Source: Campylobacteraceae bacterium
GTDB lineage: Bacteria > Campylobacterota > Campylobacteria > Campylobacterales > Arcobacteraceae
DNA: 64,000 bases
Reading direction: 5' to 3'
Assembly: GCA_013373175.1 (NCBI GenBank)
Contig: JABXII010000016.1
Span: forward strand, 1-64,000
In this document: positions 1-9,998 of the stretch, piece after piece
Layout of the letters: each line of letters starts with the position of its first letter
How positions within the stretch are numbered: the stretch's first letter is position 1
Notes under the pieces: model-generated
What the model saw: the letters and a program-made list of their open reading frames with translations, nothing else
What the model was told of the DNA's origin: nothing
The model's database searches: none
Position numbers and translations under genes: made by a program

Positions 1-141
1 TGCTTCCATCACTGCTGGACTTGTAAAGTTCTCACTTGCTATCATCTCTAAGTGTGTTGTTTGTCTCTCTAATTCTGCTTCTACTAAATCAAAAATCTCT
101 TTATCTGCTTCTTCTAGTCTTGCTTCTGTTATGTAGCTCAT
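1..141 (-). CDS. glyA: Serine hydroxymethyltransferase, N-terminal fragment (cut by window start)
   Basis: Only the first 47 codons are present. The reading frame begins at the ATG complementary to 139-141, and an AAAGGA ribosome binding site stands just upstream. The peptide starts [17 protein letters not shown] and contains [12 protein letters not shown], the N-terminal signature of the PLP enzyme GlyA, which interconverts serine and glycine with tetrahydrofolate in the cytosol. It lies directly downstream of lysS on the same strand, the lysS-glyA order known from Campylobacter. The PLP lysine lies outside the window, so the enzyme's integrity cannot be judged. Confidence 0.93.
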   Translation of the reverse strand, partial: MSYITEARLEEADKEIFDLVEAELERQTTHLEMIASENFTSPAVMEA

Positions 142-198
142 TCAAAGTCCTTTCAAATATCTTAATTTATCAAATTTGAAGAAAATAGTACCTTAGTA

Positions 199-1722
199 CT
201 AATTCTCTTCCTCATCATCTGCATGTAAATCAATTTCATGTTTGATTGGTTTCATTGCAGGGAATAATAATACATCTCTAATTGAGTGTTGATTTGTTAG
301 CATCATTACTAATCTATCAATACCAATACCTTGACCAGCACAAGGTGCCATACCATAAGATAATGCATTTACAAAATCTTCATCCATCTCGTGTGCTTCA
401 TCATCACCAGCATCTTTTGCTGCGATTTGACCTTCAAATCTTTGAAGTTGGTCTAATGGGTCATTAAGCTCAGAGAACGCATTTGCAATCTCTTTACCAG
501 CAATGAATAACTCAAATCTATCAGTTAAATGAGGTTTCTCATCACTTCTTCTTGCAAGTGGAGAAATTTCAACTGGATATTCTGTAATAAATGTTGGGTT
601 GATAAGTTTTTCTTCAACATACTCGTCAAATAACTCACCTTGTAATTGACCTAAGTTCATTGCTTCATTTACATCAAGATTTTTCTCTTTCATGAAAGCA
701 ATAATTTTATCTTTGTCTTCAGTAATATCAGCTGGAACACCACCAATAGTTGTAAGTGATTCAATTAATGGAACTTCAGAAAACTTATTAAAGTCAATTT
801 CAACATCTCCATATGGAAGAGTCATTGGTAAATCTAAGTGCTCAAATAGATACTCAAAATACTCTTTTGTAATATCAATTAAATCTTTATATGTTTTATA
901 TGCCCAATAAAATTCAATAGAAGTAAACTCAGGGTTATGAGTTGCATCCATTCCTTCATTTCTGAAGTTTCTGTTGATTTCAAATACTGCTTCAAATCCA
1001 CCAACAATAAGTCTTTTTAAATATAACTCTGGTGCAATTCTTAAATATCTATCTACACCTAAAGCATTGTGATGAGTAACAAATGGTTTTGCATTTGCTC
1101 CACCAGGAATTGGGTGCATCATTGGAGTTTCAACTTCTAAGAAACCTTTATCTTCAAAGAATCTTCTAGTTAATGAGATAACTTTAGATCTAATATGGAA
1201 AGTTTTTCTAACTTGAGAGTTCATAATTAAGTCTAAATATCTTTGTCTATATCTTAACTCTTTGTCTTGAATACCATGATATTTTTCTGGTAGTGGAGAA
1301 ATAGATTTTGTTAAAATTGTTAGTTCATGTACATGTAGTGATAGTTCACCTTTTCCAGTAACAAATGGATAACCTGTTACTTCGATAATATCCCCAACTT
1401 CAATATTCTTTTTAAAAGTATTATTATAGAAACCTTCAGGTAGATTATCTCTTGCTACATAAATTTGTAAAATTCCACTTTCATCTTCAATTTTAAGAAA
1501 AGATGCTTTCCCCATAAGTCTGAAGAATTTAATTCTTCCTGCAACTGTATAGTGTCTATTCTCATCTCTTTTATCTTCTTTTTGGAAAATATCTGTATTT
1601 ACATTTAAATATTTACTAATTGTTGTATTTCTTGAACTATTATTTGCATAAGGATTTACTCCTTGCTCTCTTAAAGTATTAGCTTTTTCTATTCTTTGTT
1701 GTATATATTTATTCTCAAACAA
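199..1722 (-). CDS. lysS: Lysyl-tRNA synthetase, class II
   Basis: The 507-residue protein charges tRNA-Lys with lysine. An N-terminal OB-fold anticodon-binding domain (about residues 55-150) is followed by the class II catalytic core. Class II motif 2 is visible as [19 protein letters not shown] near residue 257, and motif 3 as [12 protein letters not shown] near 475. The length is normal for bacterial LysS. The start is TTG at 1722, with an AAAGGA-type Shine-Dalgarno embedded in the last codons of the upstream cvpA gene. This suggests translational coupling. glyA follows 57 bases downstream, so cvpA-lysS-glyA is probably one transcript. Confidence 0.97.
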   Translation of the reverse strand: MFENKYIQQRIEKANTLREQGVNPYANNSSRNTTISKYLNVNTDIFQKEDKRDENRHYTVAGRIKFFRLMGKASFLKIEDESGILQIYVARDNLPEGFYNNTFKKNIEVGDIIEVTGYPFVTGKGELSLHVHELTILTKSISPLPEKYHGIQDKELRYRQRYLDLIMNSQVRKTFHIRSKVISLTRRFFEDKGFLEVETPMMHPIPGGANAKPFVTHHNALGVDRYLRIAPELYLKRLIVGGFEAVFEINRNFRNEGMDATHNPEFTSIEFYWAYKTYKDLIDITKEYFEYLFEHLDLPMTLPYGDVEIDFNKFSEVPLIESLTTIGGVPADITEDKDKIIAFMKEKNLDVNEAMNLGQLQGELFDEYVEEKLINPTFITEYPVEISPLARRSDEKPHLTDRFELFIAGKEIANAFSELNDPLDQLQRFEGQIAAKDAGDDEAHEMDEDFVNALSYGMAPCAGQGIGIDRLVMMLTNQHSIRDVLLFPAMKPIKHEIDLHADDEEEN

Positions 1723-1724
1723 TA

Positions 1725-2447
1725 TTAATTTCCTTTTTCCGTATTAGTTGTATTTTCTTCTTTTGAAATTGAATTAACAATATTTTCTGTTGCTTCTTTT
1801 TTTGCTTTTTCAATCTCTTTGTTTACTGCTTCTTTTGTAGATTCAATTGTTTCATTAGTAGTAGTTTTTAACTCTTCAAAAGTCTTTTTTGCTTCTTCAG
1901 AAATATTTATTTTTTTACCATCTTCATTAGACATTTTTCCTTCTATTTTTTTAGTAAAGTCTGCTGGGTCAAGTTTAATAATAAAATCACCAGTTTTTAC
2001 AAGAAGGGGGAAAGTTATTGAATTAGAAACTTTTTCATCTAATAGACTTCTAAATGATTCAATTTGATAAACTGCATAAGTAATTACTGAAAATATAAAG
2101 AATATTTTTGCACTTCCAAATACAAATCCTAAAATTCTATCAAAAACTCCAAGTCCACTTGCAGAGAAAATGTTACTTACAATAATACCTGCAATGTATA
2201 GAATAATCCAAAAACCAATAAGACCTAAAATAAACCCAATAAGTTTTATTGTGGCACCATTTTCAAGTGCTAGAATAGGAGCAATCATACTTCCAATATC
2301 TTCAGAAAGTCTTGAAGCAATAAAAATACCACCTATAATTCCAACTAAACCAAAAACCTCTTTTATAAAGCCTTTCATAAGACCTTTAAGACCTAATAAA
2401 ACAGTAATACTTAAGATTATTATATCAAATGCAGTAAACTCTTGCAT
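1725..2447 (-). CDS. cvpA: CvpA family inner-membrane protein
   Basis: The 240-residue protein has four hydrophobic segments in roughly its first 150 residues (for example [19 protein letters not shown]), the arrangement of the CvpA/colicin V production family. A long, charged, probably helical C-terminal tail rich in Lys, Glu and Thr follows. The start chosen is the internal ATG at 2447 ([10 protein letters not shown]), because AAGGAT stands six bases upstream; the longer in-frame start at 2477 has no such site. The molecular role of CvpA proteins is poorly known; links to envelope homeostasis and purine operons are reported elsewhere. Here it heads the lysS-glyA operon and is divergent from ispG. 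Confidence 0.85.
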   Translation of the reverse strand: MQEFTAFDIIILSITVLLGLKGLMKGFIKEVFGLVGIIGGIFIASRLSEDIGSMIAPILALENGATIKLIGFILGLIGFWIILYIAGIIVSNIFSASGLGVFDRILGFVFGSAKIFFIFSVITYAVYQIESFRSLLDEKVSNSITFPLLVKTGDFIIKLDPADFTKKIEGKMSNEDGKKINISEEAKKTFEELKTTTNETIESTKEAVNKEIEKAKKEATENIVNSISKEENTTNTEKGN

Positions 2448-2546
2448 AAATATCCTTATATTTATAATATGGCGCAATTATATCTTAGTTTTTCTAAAAT
2501 AAAAGTTTAAGAGATATTAATCTTTTTTTGCTAGAATTCATTTATT

Positions 2547-3620
2547 ATGAACAATGTAAAAAGATATCCAACAAAAAAGATTTTCGTAGGTGATGTTGCT
2601 ATTGGGGGAGATGCTCCAATATCAGTTCAATCTATGACATATAGTAAGACTTCCGATGTGGAAGCAACCGTAGAACAAATTAGAGCATTGCACTTTGCAG
2701 GGGCAGACATCGTAAGAGTAGCCGTTCCTGATTTAAAAGCAGCAAATGCATTAAAAGCTATTAAAGAACAAACTTCTTTACCACTAGTTGCAGATATTCA
2801 TTTTAACTATAAATTAGCATTAATAGCAGCAGAAGTGGTAGACTGTATCAGACTTAATCCTGGAAATATAGGAGATAAAAAAAGGGTTACAGAGGTTGTA
2901 AAGGCTTGTCAACAAAGAAATCTTCCAATTAGAATTGGAGTAAACTGTGGTTCTTTAGAATCACAATTTGAAGACAAATATGGCCAAACAGCACGTGGTA
3001 TGGTAGAAAGTGCGGACTATAATATTAAGTATTTAGAGGATTTAGGTTTTGATGATATAAAAGTATCATTAAAAGCTAGTGATGTTCAAAGAACAGTTGA
3101 AGCATATAGAATGTTAAGGCCTATGAATAATTATCCTTTCCATTTAGGTGTAACAGAAGCTGGAACACAGTTTCACTCAACAATAAAATCTTCAATTGCA
3201 CTTGGAAGTTTACTTCTTGATGGTATTGGTGATACTTTAAGAGTATCAATGACAGGAGAGCTTGAAAAAGAGATTGAAGTAGGGCGAGCAATACTTAAAG
3301 ATGCAGGACTTGTACAAGAAGGCTTAAATATTATTTCATGTCCAACTTGTGGAAGAATTGAAGCTGATTTAGTAAGTGCAGTTGCTGAAGTTGAAGAGAA
3401 AACAAAGCATATTAAAACACCTTTAAATGTTTCAGTTATGGGATGTGTTGTTAATGCTTTAGGTGAAGCAAAAGCTGCTGATGTTGCAATTGCATATGGA
3501 AAAGGAGTTGGGCTTATCATCAAAAAAGGTGAAACAATAGCAAAACTTCCAACAGACCAATTATTAGATAGATTTTTAAAAGAAGTAGAATTTGAAGCAA
3601 AGAAAGAGGGTAACAATTAG
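2547..3620 (+). CDS. ispG: 4-hydroxy-3-methylbut-2-en-1-yl diphosphate synthase (MEP pathway)
   Basis: The 357-residue protein carries out the penultimate step of non-mevalonate isoprenoid synthesis, converting MEcPP to HMBPP with a [4Fe-4S] cluster. The N-terminal TIM barrel starts [17 protein letters not shown]. The cluster ligands are visible as SCPTCGR (Cys near residues 265 and 268) and [11 protein letters not shown] (Cys near 300). The length matches the compact bacterial form. It overlaps the dnaB start by one base (TAGTG), so the two are probably coupled. No strong Shine-Dalgarno precedes the ATG at 2547. Confidence 0.97.
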   Translation: MNNVKRYPTKKIFVGDVAIGGDAPISVQSMTYSKTSDVEATVEQIRALHFAGADIVRVAVPDLKAANALKAIKEQTSLPLVADIHFNYKLALIAAEVVDCIRLNPGNIGDKKRVTEVVKACQQRNLPIRIGVNCGSLESQFEDKYGQTARGMVESADYNIKYLEDLGFDDIKVSLKASDVQRTVEAYRMLRPMNNYPFHLGVTEAGTQFHSTIKSSIALGSLLLDGIGDTLRVSMTGELEKEIEVGRAILKDAGLVQEGLNIISCPTCGRIEADLVSAVAEVEEKTKHIKTPLNVSVMGCVVNALGEAKAADVAIAYGKGVGLIIKKGETIAKLPTDQLLDRFLKEVEFEAKKEGNN

Positions 3621-5059
3621 TGGATAGTGTATATAGTATAAATATTGAAAGAGCAGTTTTAAGTTCAGTTCTTTTTAATCCAGAGGAGTTAGAAGATATT
3701 TTAGGTGTTTTAAAACCTAAAGACTTCTATTTACCTGCCCATCAAAAAATCTATGAAGTTATGTCAAAACTTCATGATGAGGCAATGCCAATTGATGAAG
3801 AGTTTATTAAAAAAAGAGTTGACTCAAAAGATGTTGATGATTCAATATTACTTGAAATACTTTCTGCAAACCCAATTACAAATACTTTAGCCTATGTAAG
3901 AGAAATAAAAGATGGTTCTGTAAAAAGAGAGCTAGCAACACTTGCAACTACTATTAAGAAAGTTGCAATAGAAGATGAAGTAAGTGCAAATGAAGCTTTA
4001 GATACAGTTCAAGGTGAACTTTATAAAATCTCAACAGATAGTGCAACTTCAGAATTAAAAGAGATGGAAACTATTACTTCTGATACTCTTTCATATATAA
4101 AAAAGATGAAAGAGTTAGGAAATACTCACTTAACAGGTCAAACAACAGGGTTTTATGATTTAGATAAAAGAACAACTGGTTTTAATGAGGGTGACTTAGT
4201 AATTATTGCTGCAAGACCTGCAATGGGTAAAACAGCTCTTGTTTTAAATATGGCTTTAGCAAATGTTGAAGCTAATAAAGGGGTAATATTTTTCTCTTTA
4301 GAAATGCCAGCTGAACAACTTATGTTAAGGATGCTTGCTGCAAAAACTTCAATCCCTTTACAAAACCTAAGAAAAGGTGATATGGATGATAATCAATGGG
4401 CACAGTTAACAGGAGCCTTTGAAGATTTAAATCAGAAAAAACTTTTTGTTGATGATGGTGGTAGTATTAATATTAATCAACTAAGAGCAAGAGTTAGAAA
4501 ACTAGCTCAAAATGAAGATAACAAAATTTCACTGGTTGTAATCGATTATCTTCAACTTATGCAAGGAACTGGAAATAAAGATAGACACCAAGAGGTTTCT
4601 GATATTTCAAGGGGACTTAAAATGCTTGCAAGGGAGATGAAAATTCCTGTTGTTGCTCTTTCTCAGTTAAATAGGGGACTTGAAAATAGACCAGATAAAA
4701 GACCAATGCTTTCAGACCTTAGAGAATCTGGTGCTATTGAGCAAGATGCTGATATTATTATGTTTGTATATAGAGATGATGTATATAGAGAAAGAGATGA
4801 AGCTAGAAAAGAGAAAGAAGCAAAAGACAAAGGTGAAGAGTATAAATCTACATTTGTTAATAAACCAGTTGAAGAAGCTGAAATTATTATTGGTAAACAA
4901 AGAAATGGTCCAATTGGTACAGTTAAACTTGATTTCCAAAAACAATTAACTAGATTTATTGATAAAGAAAACTCTAATGATGCCCCTATTGAAGTGGTAT
5001 TTGAATCTATTTCTGATACAGAAAAAGAGGCTAATATTGAGGTTCCTAATATTTTATAA
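3620..5059 (+). CDS. dnaB: Replicative DNA helicase DnaB
   Basis: The 479-residue protein is the hexameric 5'-3' helicase that unwinds the replication fork. The N-terminal DnaB domain (about 1-110) begins with the usual NIERAVLSSVLF. The RecA-like C-terminal domain has Walker A as ARPAMGKTALVL (near residue 198) and Walker B as LVVIDYLQLM (near 305). SQLNRGLENRPDKRPMLSDL and QDADIIMFVYRDD are further family signatures. No intein interrupts the gene. The start is GTG at 3620, overlapping the ispG stop codon by one base. Confidence 0.97.
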   Translation: MDSVYSINIERAVLSSVLFNPEELEDILGVLKPKDFYLPAHQKIYEVMSKLHDEAMPIDEEFIKKRVDSKDVDDSILLEILSANPITNTLAYVREIKDGSVKRELATLATTIKKVAIEDEVSANEALDTVQGELYKISTDSATSELKEMETITSDTLSYIKKMKELGNTHLTGQTTGFYDLDKRTTGFNEGDLVIIAARPAMGKTALVLNMALANVEANKGVIFFSLEMPAEQLMLRMLAAKTSIPLQNLRKGDMDDNQWAQLTGAFEDLNQKKLFVDDGGSININQLRARVRKLAQNEDNKISLVVIDYLQLMQGTGNKDRHQEVSDISRGLKMLAREMKIPVVALSQLNRGLENRPDKRPMLSDLRESGAIEQDADIIMFVYRDDVYRERDEARKEKEAKDKGEEYKSTFVNKPVEEAEIIIGKQRNGPIGTVKLDFQKQLTRFIDKENSNDAPIEVVFESISDTEKEANIEVPNIL

Positions 5060-5126
5060 TATATAAAATTATTATTTTTTAAGAAAGTACTTGACATAAT
5101 TATAAATCTTATTTTAAGGATTGATT

Positions 5127-5516
5127 ATGAAAAAGGCTTTCTCCTTACTTGAACTTATATTTGCAATTGTAGTAATAGGAATTATTGCTTCTTTTGCAGT
5201 TCCTAAATATATTGATACTAGAGATAGTGCTCTTGCTACTACAATAAAAAGAGACTTAATTACTGTTATAACCTCAATTCAAAGTTATTATTTGATAAAC
5301 CAAGATATAGAAAAAATTTCAGATGCTGTTAGTGTTAATGAATCAAATTGGATTATAAAAGATAAAAGTATGCTTTTTAATGATAAGAAAGAAGAGTGTC
5401 TAAGCTTAGAACTAAAAGAGTCTAGTATAATTATTACAATTGATTCATCTAAAGGTAATGTTTGTAGAATATTAGACGAGATGGGTGTAAAAAGTGAAAC
5501 ATTTGACTTAATATAA
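5127..5516 (+). CDS. Type IV pilin-like / type II secretion pseudopilin
   Basis: The 129-residue protein begins with a prepilin-type leader, MKKA followed by FSLLELIFAIVVIGII. The predicted mature N-terminus is Phe, with Glu at mature position 5, as in pseudopilins processed by prepilin peptidase. The residue before the cut would be Ala instead of the more usual Gly, which prepilin peptidases tolerate to varying degrees. A single hydrophobic helix is followed by a small globular part with two cysteines (EECLS and NVCRI). The start was moved to ATG 5127 because AAGGA lies just upstream. It stands alone between dnaB and gmhB, without other secretion genes, so its machine is unknown. Confidence 0.8.
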   Translation: MKKAFSLLELIFAIVVIGIIASFAVPKYIDTRDSALATTIKRDLITVITSIQSYYLINQDIEKISDAVSVNESNWIIKDKSMLFNDKKEECLSLELKESSIIITIDSSKGNVCRILDEMGVKSETFDLI

Positions 5517-5524
5517 GGTTGCTA

Positions 5525-6049
5525 ATGACAAAAGCTGTTTTTTTGGATAGAGATGGAGTAGTAAATGTTGAAAAAAACTACTTATATAAAATAGAAGATT
5601 TTGAGTTTATAGAAGGGATATTTGAATCTTTAAAAAAAGTACAAGCCTTAGGCTATAAAATATTTATAATAACAAACCAATCTGGAATTGGTAGAGGATA
5701 TTATACAAAAAAAGATTTTGAAAAACTTACTTCATGGATGTTACAAGAGTTTAGAAATAATGAAATTGTAATATCGCAAGTAGAGTTTTGCCCCCATGGT
5801 CCTGCTGATAACTGTCTTTGTAGAAAACCTAAAACTGGCATGATTGATAAGATACTAGAAAAGCACAATATTGATTTAAAAAACTCGTGGTTAGTAGGTG
5901 ATAAATCTTCAGATATAAGATGTGCTCAAAATGCTGGAATATCTAATACAATTCAAGTACAATCAGGTCACAAGTTTGATAAAACTGCCTCAGAAGCAGA
6001 CTATATTTGTGAAAGTATTAAGGATATAGAAAAAATTATACAGACATAA
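5525..6049 (+). CDS. gmhB: D-glycero-D-manno-heptose 1,7-bisphosphate phosphatase (HAD, GmhB type)
   Basis: The 174-residue HAD-superfamily phosphatase removes the 7-phosphate of heptose bisphosphate during synthesis of ADP-heptose for the lipopolysaccharide inner core. Motif I is FLDRDGVVN, motif II is ITNQSGIGRG, and the late motif is VGDKSSDIRCAQNAG. The zinc loop typical of GmhB is present as CPHGPADNCLCRKPKTG (Cys-x-His and Cys-x-Cys). The start is ATG 5525, eight bases after AAGG; the upstream TTG is less likely. The partner kinase gene hldA lies at 9,999. Confidence 0.93.
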   Translation: MTKAVFLDRDGVVNVEKNYLYKIEDFEFIEGIFESLKKVQALGYKIFIITNQSGIGRGYYTKKDFEKLTSWMLQEFRNNEIVISQVEFCPHGPADNCLCRKPKTGMIDKILEKHNIDLKNSWLVGDKSSDIRCAQNAGISNTIQVQSGHKFDKTASEADYICESIKDIEKIIQT

Positions 6050-6103
6050 TAATTTTTTAGATAGAATAATTACACTTTGTAAAAAATATTGTTAGGATTT
6101 AAT

Positions 6104-6646
6104 ATGGTATTAACTCAAGAAGAGAAAAAAATAATAAATGATTCAATTAGAGATATTAAAGATTTCCCCAAAGAAGGGATTGTTTTTAAAGATATTACAA
6201 CACTATTAAATAATAAAGAAGCATACCAAACTTTAATGAATCATTTAGAACAAAGGTACAAATCTTATGATTTAGATTATGTTGCTGGAATTGATTCTAG
6301 AGGATTTATTTTTGGTGCAGCCTTAGCAGATAGATTAAAAGTTGGTTTTGTTCCAGTTAGAAAAAAAGGAAAACTTCCTAGTACTACAGTTTGTGAAAAG
6401 TATGAATTAGAGTACGGTTTTGATGAAGTAGAAATTCATCTTGATGCTTTTCCAAAGAAAAATGCAAGAGTTTTAATGATTGATGATTTAATAGCAACTG
6501 GTGGAACAGCAAATGCAGCTGCTAAACTTATTAAACATGTGGATGCTAATTTAGTAGAAGTATGTTTTTTATTAAACTTAACATTTTTAAAAGGTGCTAA
6601 AAAAGTAGAAGAACATGCACCTGTATATTCAATATTAGATATTTAA
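6104..6646 (+). CDS. apt: Adenine phosphoribosyltransferase
   Basis: The 180-residue enzyme salvages adenine to AMP with PRPP. It opens with the Apt-typical [19 protein letters not shown]. The PRPP-binding motif is [14 protein letters not shown], and [15 protein letters not shown] completes the family signature. ATG 6104 was preferred over the upstream TTG at 6089 because TTAGGA lies between them at normal spacing. It is followed ten bases later by trpB on the same strand. Confidence 0.95.
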   Translation: MVLTQEEKKIINDSIRDIKDFPKEGIVFKDITTLLNNKEAYQTLMNHLEQRYKSYDLDYVAGIDSRGFIFGAALADRLKVGFVPVRKKGKLPSTTVCEKYELEYGFDEVEIHLDAFPKKNARVLMIDDLIATGGTANAAAKLIKHVDANLVEVCFLLNLTFLKGAKKVEEHAPVYSILDI

Positions 6647-6656
6647 AGAAGTAATT

Positions 6657-7874
6657 ATGAAAGAGAATAACATTTATATACCAAAGAAAAGTAAATTTGA
6701 TCCAGATGAAAATGGACATTTTGGAGAGTTTGGAGGAAGATATGTTCCTGAAACTTTAATGCCTATTTTAAAAGAGTTAGAAGAAGAATATAATAAATAT
6801 AGATTTGATAAAGAATTCTGGACAGAAGTTAATGCCTTACTTAAAGATTATGTAGGAAGAGAAAACCCTTTATACTTAGCAAAAAATGTTAGTGAAGAAA
6901 TAGGTGCAAAAGTATATTTAAAAAGAGAAGACTTAAATCATACTGGTGCACATAAAGTTAATAATGTAATTGCACAAGGACTTTTAGCTAAAAAATTAGG
7001 AAAAAACAAAGTTATTGCAGAAACAGGAGCAGGGCAACATGGTGTTGCTACAGCAACAATAGCAGCTCTTTTAGGTTTAGAGTGTACTGTTTTCATGGGT
7101 GCAAAAGATGTAGCTAGACAAGAGTTAAATGTATTTAGAATGAAACTTCTTGGTGCTAAAGTTATAGCAGTTGAGTCTGGAAGTAAAACACTTAAAGATG
7201 CAATGAATGATGCTATTAGATACTGGGTAACAAATGCAAGGGATACTTTCTATATTATCGGAACAGTTGCAGGACCACATCCTTATCCATTAATGGTTAG
7301 AGATTTCCAAGCAATTATTGGTTATGAGTCAAGAAAACAGATATTAGAAAAAGAGGGAAAACTTCCTGATTATGTATTAGCCTGTATCGGTGGTGGATCA
7401 AATGCAATTGGAATGTTCTCACACTTTTTAGAAGATAAAGAAGTAACTTGTGTGGGAATTGAAGCAGGTGGTTTAGGACTTGATACAGATAAACATGGTT
7501 GTTCCCTAGAAAAAGGAAAACCTGGAATTTTACATGGACAATGTTCATATCTTTTACAAGATGAAAATGGACAAGTTTTAGAAGCCCACTCTATTAGTGC
7601 AGGACTTGATTATCCAGGAATTGGACCAGAACACTCTTTCCATAAGGATAATAAATCAGTTCAATATGATTCAGTAACTGATGATGAAGCTATGGATGCT
7701 TTTGTTTGGTTAAGCAGGAAAGAGGGAATTATTCCAGCTTTTGAATCTGCACATGCAATAGCATATCTAAAAAAAGCAAAAGAGAAGTTCCAAGGTAAGA
7801 CTATTATTATAAGTCTTTCAGGTCGAGGTGATAAAGATATGGTGCAAGCCAAAGAAATTTTACACTTTGACTAA
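6657..7874 (+). CDS. trpB: Tryptophan synthase beta chain
   Basis: The 405-residue PLP enzyme joins indole and serine to give tryptophan. The PLP lysine sits in HTGAHKVNN (near residue 99), the phosphate-binding loop is [10 protein letters not shown], and [13 protein letters not shown] is a further TrpB signature. The N-terminal [15 protein letters not shown] is typical of the standard TrpB1 form that pairs with TrpA. No trpA or other trp gene lies in this window, so the subunit genes are separated. ATG 6657 starts ten bases after the apt stop codon, which suggests co-transcription. Confidence 0.97.
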   Translation: MKENNIYIPKKSKFDPDENGHFGEFGGRYVPETLMPILKELEEEYNKYRFDKEFWTEVNALLKDYVGRENPLYLAKNVSEEIGAKVYLKREDLNHTGAHKVNNVIAQGLLAKKLGKNKVIAETGAGQHGVATATIAALLGLECTVFMGAKDVARQELNVFRMKLLGAKVIAVESGSKTLKDAMNDAIRYWVTNARDTFYIIGTVAGPHPYPLMVRDFQAIIGYESRKQILEKEGKLPDYVLACIGGGSNAIGMFSHFLEDKEVTCVGIEAGGLGLDTDKHGCSLEKGKPGILHGQCSYLLQDENGQVLEAHSISAGLDYPGIGPEHSFHKDNKSVQYDSVTDDEAMDAFVWLSRKEGIIPAFESAHAIAYLKKAKEKFQGKTIIISLSGRGDKDMVQAKEILHFD

Positions 7875-7886
7875 CTAAGGCTAGGA

Positions 7887-8561
7887 ATGAAAGAATTTTT
7901 AAGAAATAACGCAGGAAAAATACTTTTTGTAGTAGTCCTTTTATTTATAAGTTTTTTAGGATATAGCCTTTATCAAGCCCCTGTAGAGGGAATTGAAAAT
8001 AGCTTTTTTTATCTTTTAAAAACTTATGGATATATAATTTTATTTGCTTGGAGTATTTTAGAAGGTGAGGCTGGTCTTATAATGGCTGGTCTTTTATCGC
8101 ATACAGGCGATATGAATATGTATATGGCAATTTTTATTGCAGGGCTTGGTGGCTTTGTTGGTGACCAAATTTATTTTTATACTGGAAGATTTAATAAATC
8201 TTATGTGCATAAAAAGTTTAAAGGTCAAAGAAGAAAATTTGCATTGGCACATATTTTATTACAAAAATATGGATGGCCAATTATTTTTGCACAAAGATAT
8301 ATGTATGGTATGAGAACAATTATTCCAATCTCTATTGGACTAACAAGATATAGTGCAAAGACTTTTGCCTTTATCAATCTTATTAGTGCTTGGTGTTGGG
8401 CATCTATTACTATTGTTCCTACTTGGTATTTTGGTGAAGAAATTTTAATTGTGTTAAAATGGTTAAAAGAACACTGGTATTATGCTTTACCATTCGCATT
8501 ATTAATGGGTGGAAGCATAGTTTACTATTTCCATGTAATGACAAAGAAAAAGGAGAAATAA
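7887..8561 (+). CDS. DedA family (SNARE-associated) membrane protein
   Basis: The 224-residue polytopic membrane protein carries DedA/VTT-domain features: the re-entrant segment around ILEGEAGLIMAG, the glycine-rich AGLGGFVGDQIYFYTGR, and the basic F.QRYMYGMRTIIPISIGLT stretch. DedA proteins are inner-membrane proteins linked to lipid carrier flipping and proton-motive-force homeostasis; the exact substrate here cannot be told. The gene is immediately followed by pepA, whose GTG start abuts its stop codon. Confidence 0.88.
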   Translation: MKEFLRNNAGKILFVVVLLFISFLGYSLYQAPVEGIENSFFYLLKTYGYIILFAWSILEGEAGLIMAGLLSHTGDMNMYMAIFIAGLGGFVGDQIYFYTGRFNKSYVHKKFKGQRRKFALAHILLQKYGWPIIFAQRYMYGMRTIIPISIGLTRYSAKTFAFINLISAWCWASITIVPTWYFGEEILIVLKWLKEHWYYALPFALLMGGSIVYYFHVMTKKKEK

Positions 8562-9968
8562 GTGAAATTAAATTTAATTGAAAAAAATATAAAAAAAGTA
8601 AATACTGATTTAGAAATTATAATTGTAGATTCTATTAAAAATTTAAAAGAAAAAGAGATTTTAGAAAATTTAGGTTTTGAAGCAAAAGATGAGGTGTCTG
8701 TTTTACTTCCAGAATCAAAAAAGATTTTTGTTGGATGTGAAGCTAATGATTATGATTCTTTAGCAATAGCAATAGCAACAGCTGTTAAAAAATTTAGTTC
8801 AACTAAATTTGTAAGTGCAAAAGTTAAAGTTGAAAAAGACAGTATTAAAGCTTTAGTAGAAGGTGCTGCTCTTGGTGCTTACAAATTTGATAAATATAAA
8901 TCTGAAAAGAAAAAAGACAAAGAAAAAGAATTAAACTTTTGTATAGAAAAAGTTTCAAAAGCTATTAAAAATAGTTTTGAAGAGTCTTTAGAAATTGCAA
9001 AAGCTGTAAATAAAACTAGAGATATGGTAAATACTACTCCAGATGATTTTTACCCAGATGTTATGGCAAAAGAAGCAAAAGATATTGCAAAAGAAGCAAA
9101 ATTAGAGTGTGTAGTCCATGGTGAAAAATATTTAGAAAAAAATGGAATGTTTGCAATGCTAAGTGTTGGTAGAGCATCTAGACATGAGTCTAAACTTATT
9201 CACTTATCATATAAGCCATCAAATGCTAAGAAAAAAATAGTATTAGTTGGTAAGGGATTAACTTATGATTCAGGTGGATTATCTTTAAAACCAGCAGACT
9301 TTATGACGACTATGAAATCAGATAAAAGTGGTGGTTGTGCAGTTCTTGGAATCATGAGTGTAATTTCAAAACTACAACTTCCTTTTGAAGTTCATGGTAT
9401 CGTTGGTGCTGTTGAAAATATGATTGGTGGAGATGCTTATAAGCCTGATGATGTATTAAAAGCTAAAAATGGAACTACTATTGAAGTTAAAAATACAGAT
9501 GCAGAAGGAAGACTTGTATTAGCTGATTGTTTATGTTACGCACAAGATGAAATTAAAGATATAGATTACCTTTTTGATTATGCAACATTAACTGGTGCTT
9601 GTGTAGTTGGAGTAGGAGAATATACTTCTGGTATCATGGGTAATAACAACGATTTAGCACAAGAAGTTGTAAATAATGCAAATAAAGCAGGTGAATATGC
9701 TACTGTTCTACACTTTAATAGATTTTTAAAGAAAACTATAAAATCTGAAGTTGCAGATATAAATAACATTGCAAGCACTAGATACGGGGGTTCTATTACA
9801 GCTGGAATTTTCTTAGAAAAATTCATCGCAAAAGAGAATAAAGACAAATGGGTACACCACGATATTGCTGGACCTGCATATGTCGAGAAAGCTTGGGGAT
9901 ATAATCCATTTGGCGGAAGTGGTACAGGGGTTAGAATGACTCTTGAGTTTTTAAAGAATATTAAATAA
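8562..9968 (+). CDS. pepA: Leucyl aminopeptidase, family M17
   Basis: The 468-residue cytosolic metallo-aminopeptidase removes N-terminal residues from peptides. The C-terminal catalytic domain carries the M17 metal-site motifs GKGLTYDSGGLSLKP (Lys and Asp ligands), KSDKSGG and NTDAEGRLVLADCL. The N-terminal macro-like domain (about 1-150) is more divergent. The length is as expected. The start is GTG at 8562, directly after the DedA stop codon and preceded by AAAGGAG, which indicates translational coupling. Confidence 0.95.
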   Translation: MKLNLIEKNIKKVNTDLEIIIVDSIKNLKEKEILENLGFEAKDEVSVLLPESKKIFVGCEANDYDSLAIAIATAVKKFSSTKFVSAKVKVEKDSIKALVEGAALGAYKFDKYKSEKKKDKEKELNFCIEKVSKAIKNSFEESLEIAKAVNKTRDMVNTTPDDFYPDVMAKEAKDIAKEAKLECVVHGEKYLEKNGMFAMLSVGRASRHESKLIHLSYKPSNAKKKIVLVGKGLTYDSGGLSLKPADFMTTMKSDKSGGCAVLGIMSVISKLQLPFEVHGIVGAVENMIGGDAYKPDDVLKAKNGTTIEVKNTDAEGRLVLADCLCYAQDEIKDIDYLFDYATLTGACVVGVGEYTSGIMGNNNDLAQEVVNNANKAGEYATVLHFNRFLKKTIKSEVADINNIASTRYGGSITAGIFLEKFIAKENKDKWVHHDIAGPAYVEKAWGYNPFGGSGTGVRMTLEFLKNIK

Positions 9969-9998
9969 TGTTATAGTATATTTTCAATAGGAGAAAAA

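Noticed and set aside
282-910. Plus-strand open frames opposite lysS and other long genes
   Set aside because: They are antisense shadows of well-supported genes, without ribosome sites or recognisable domains.
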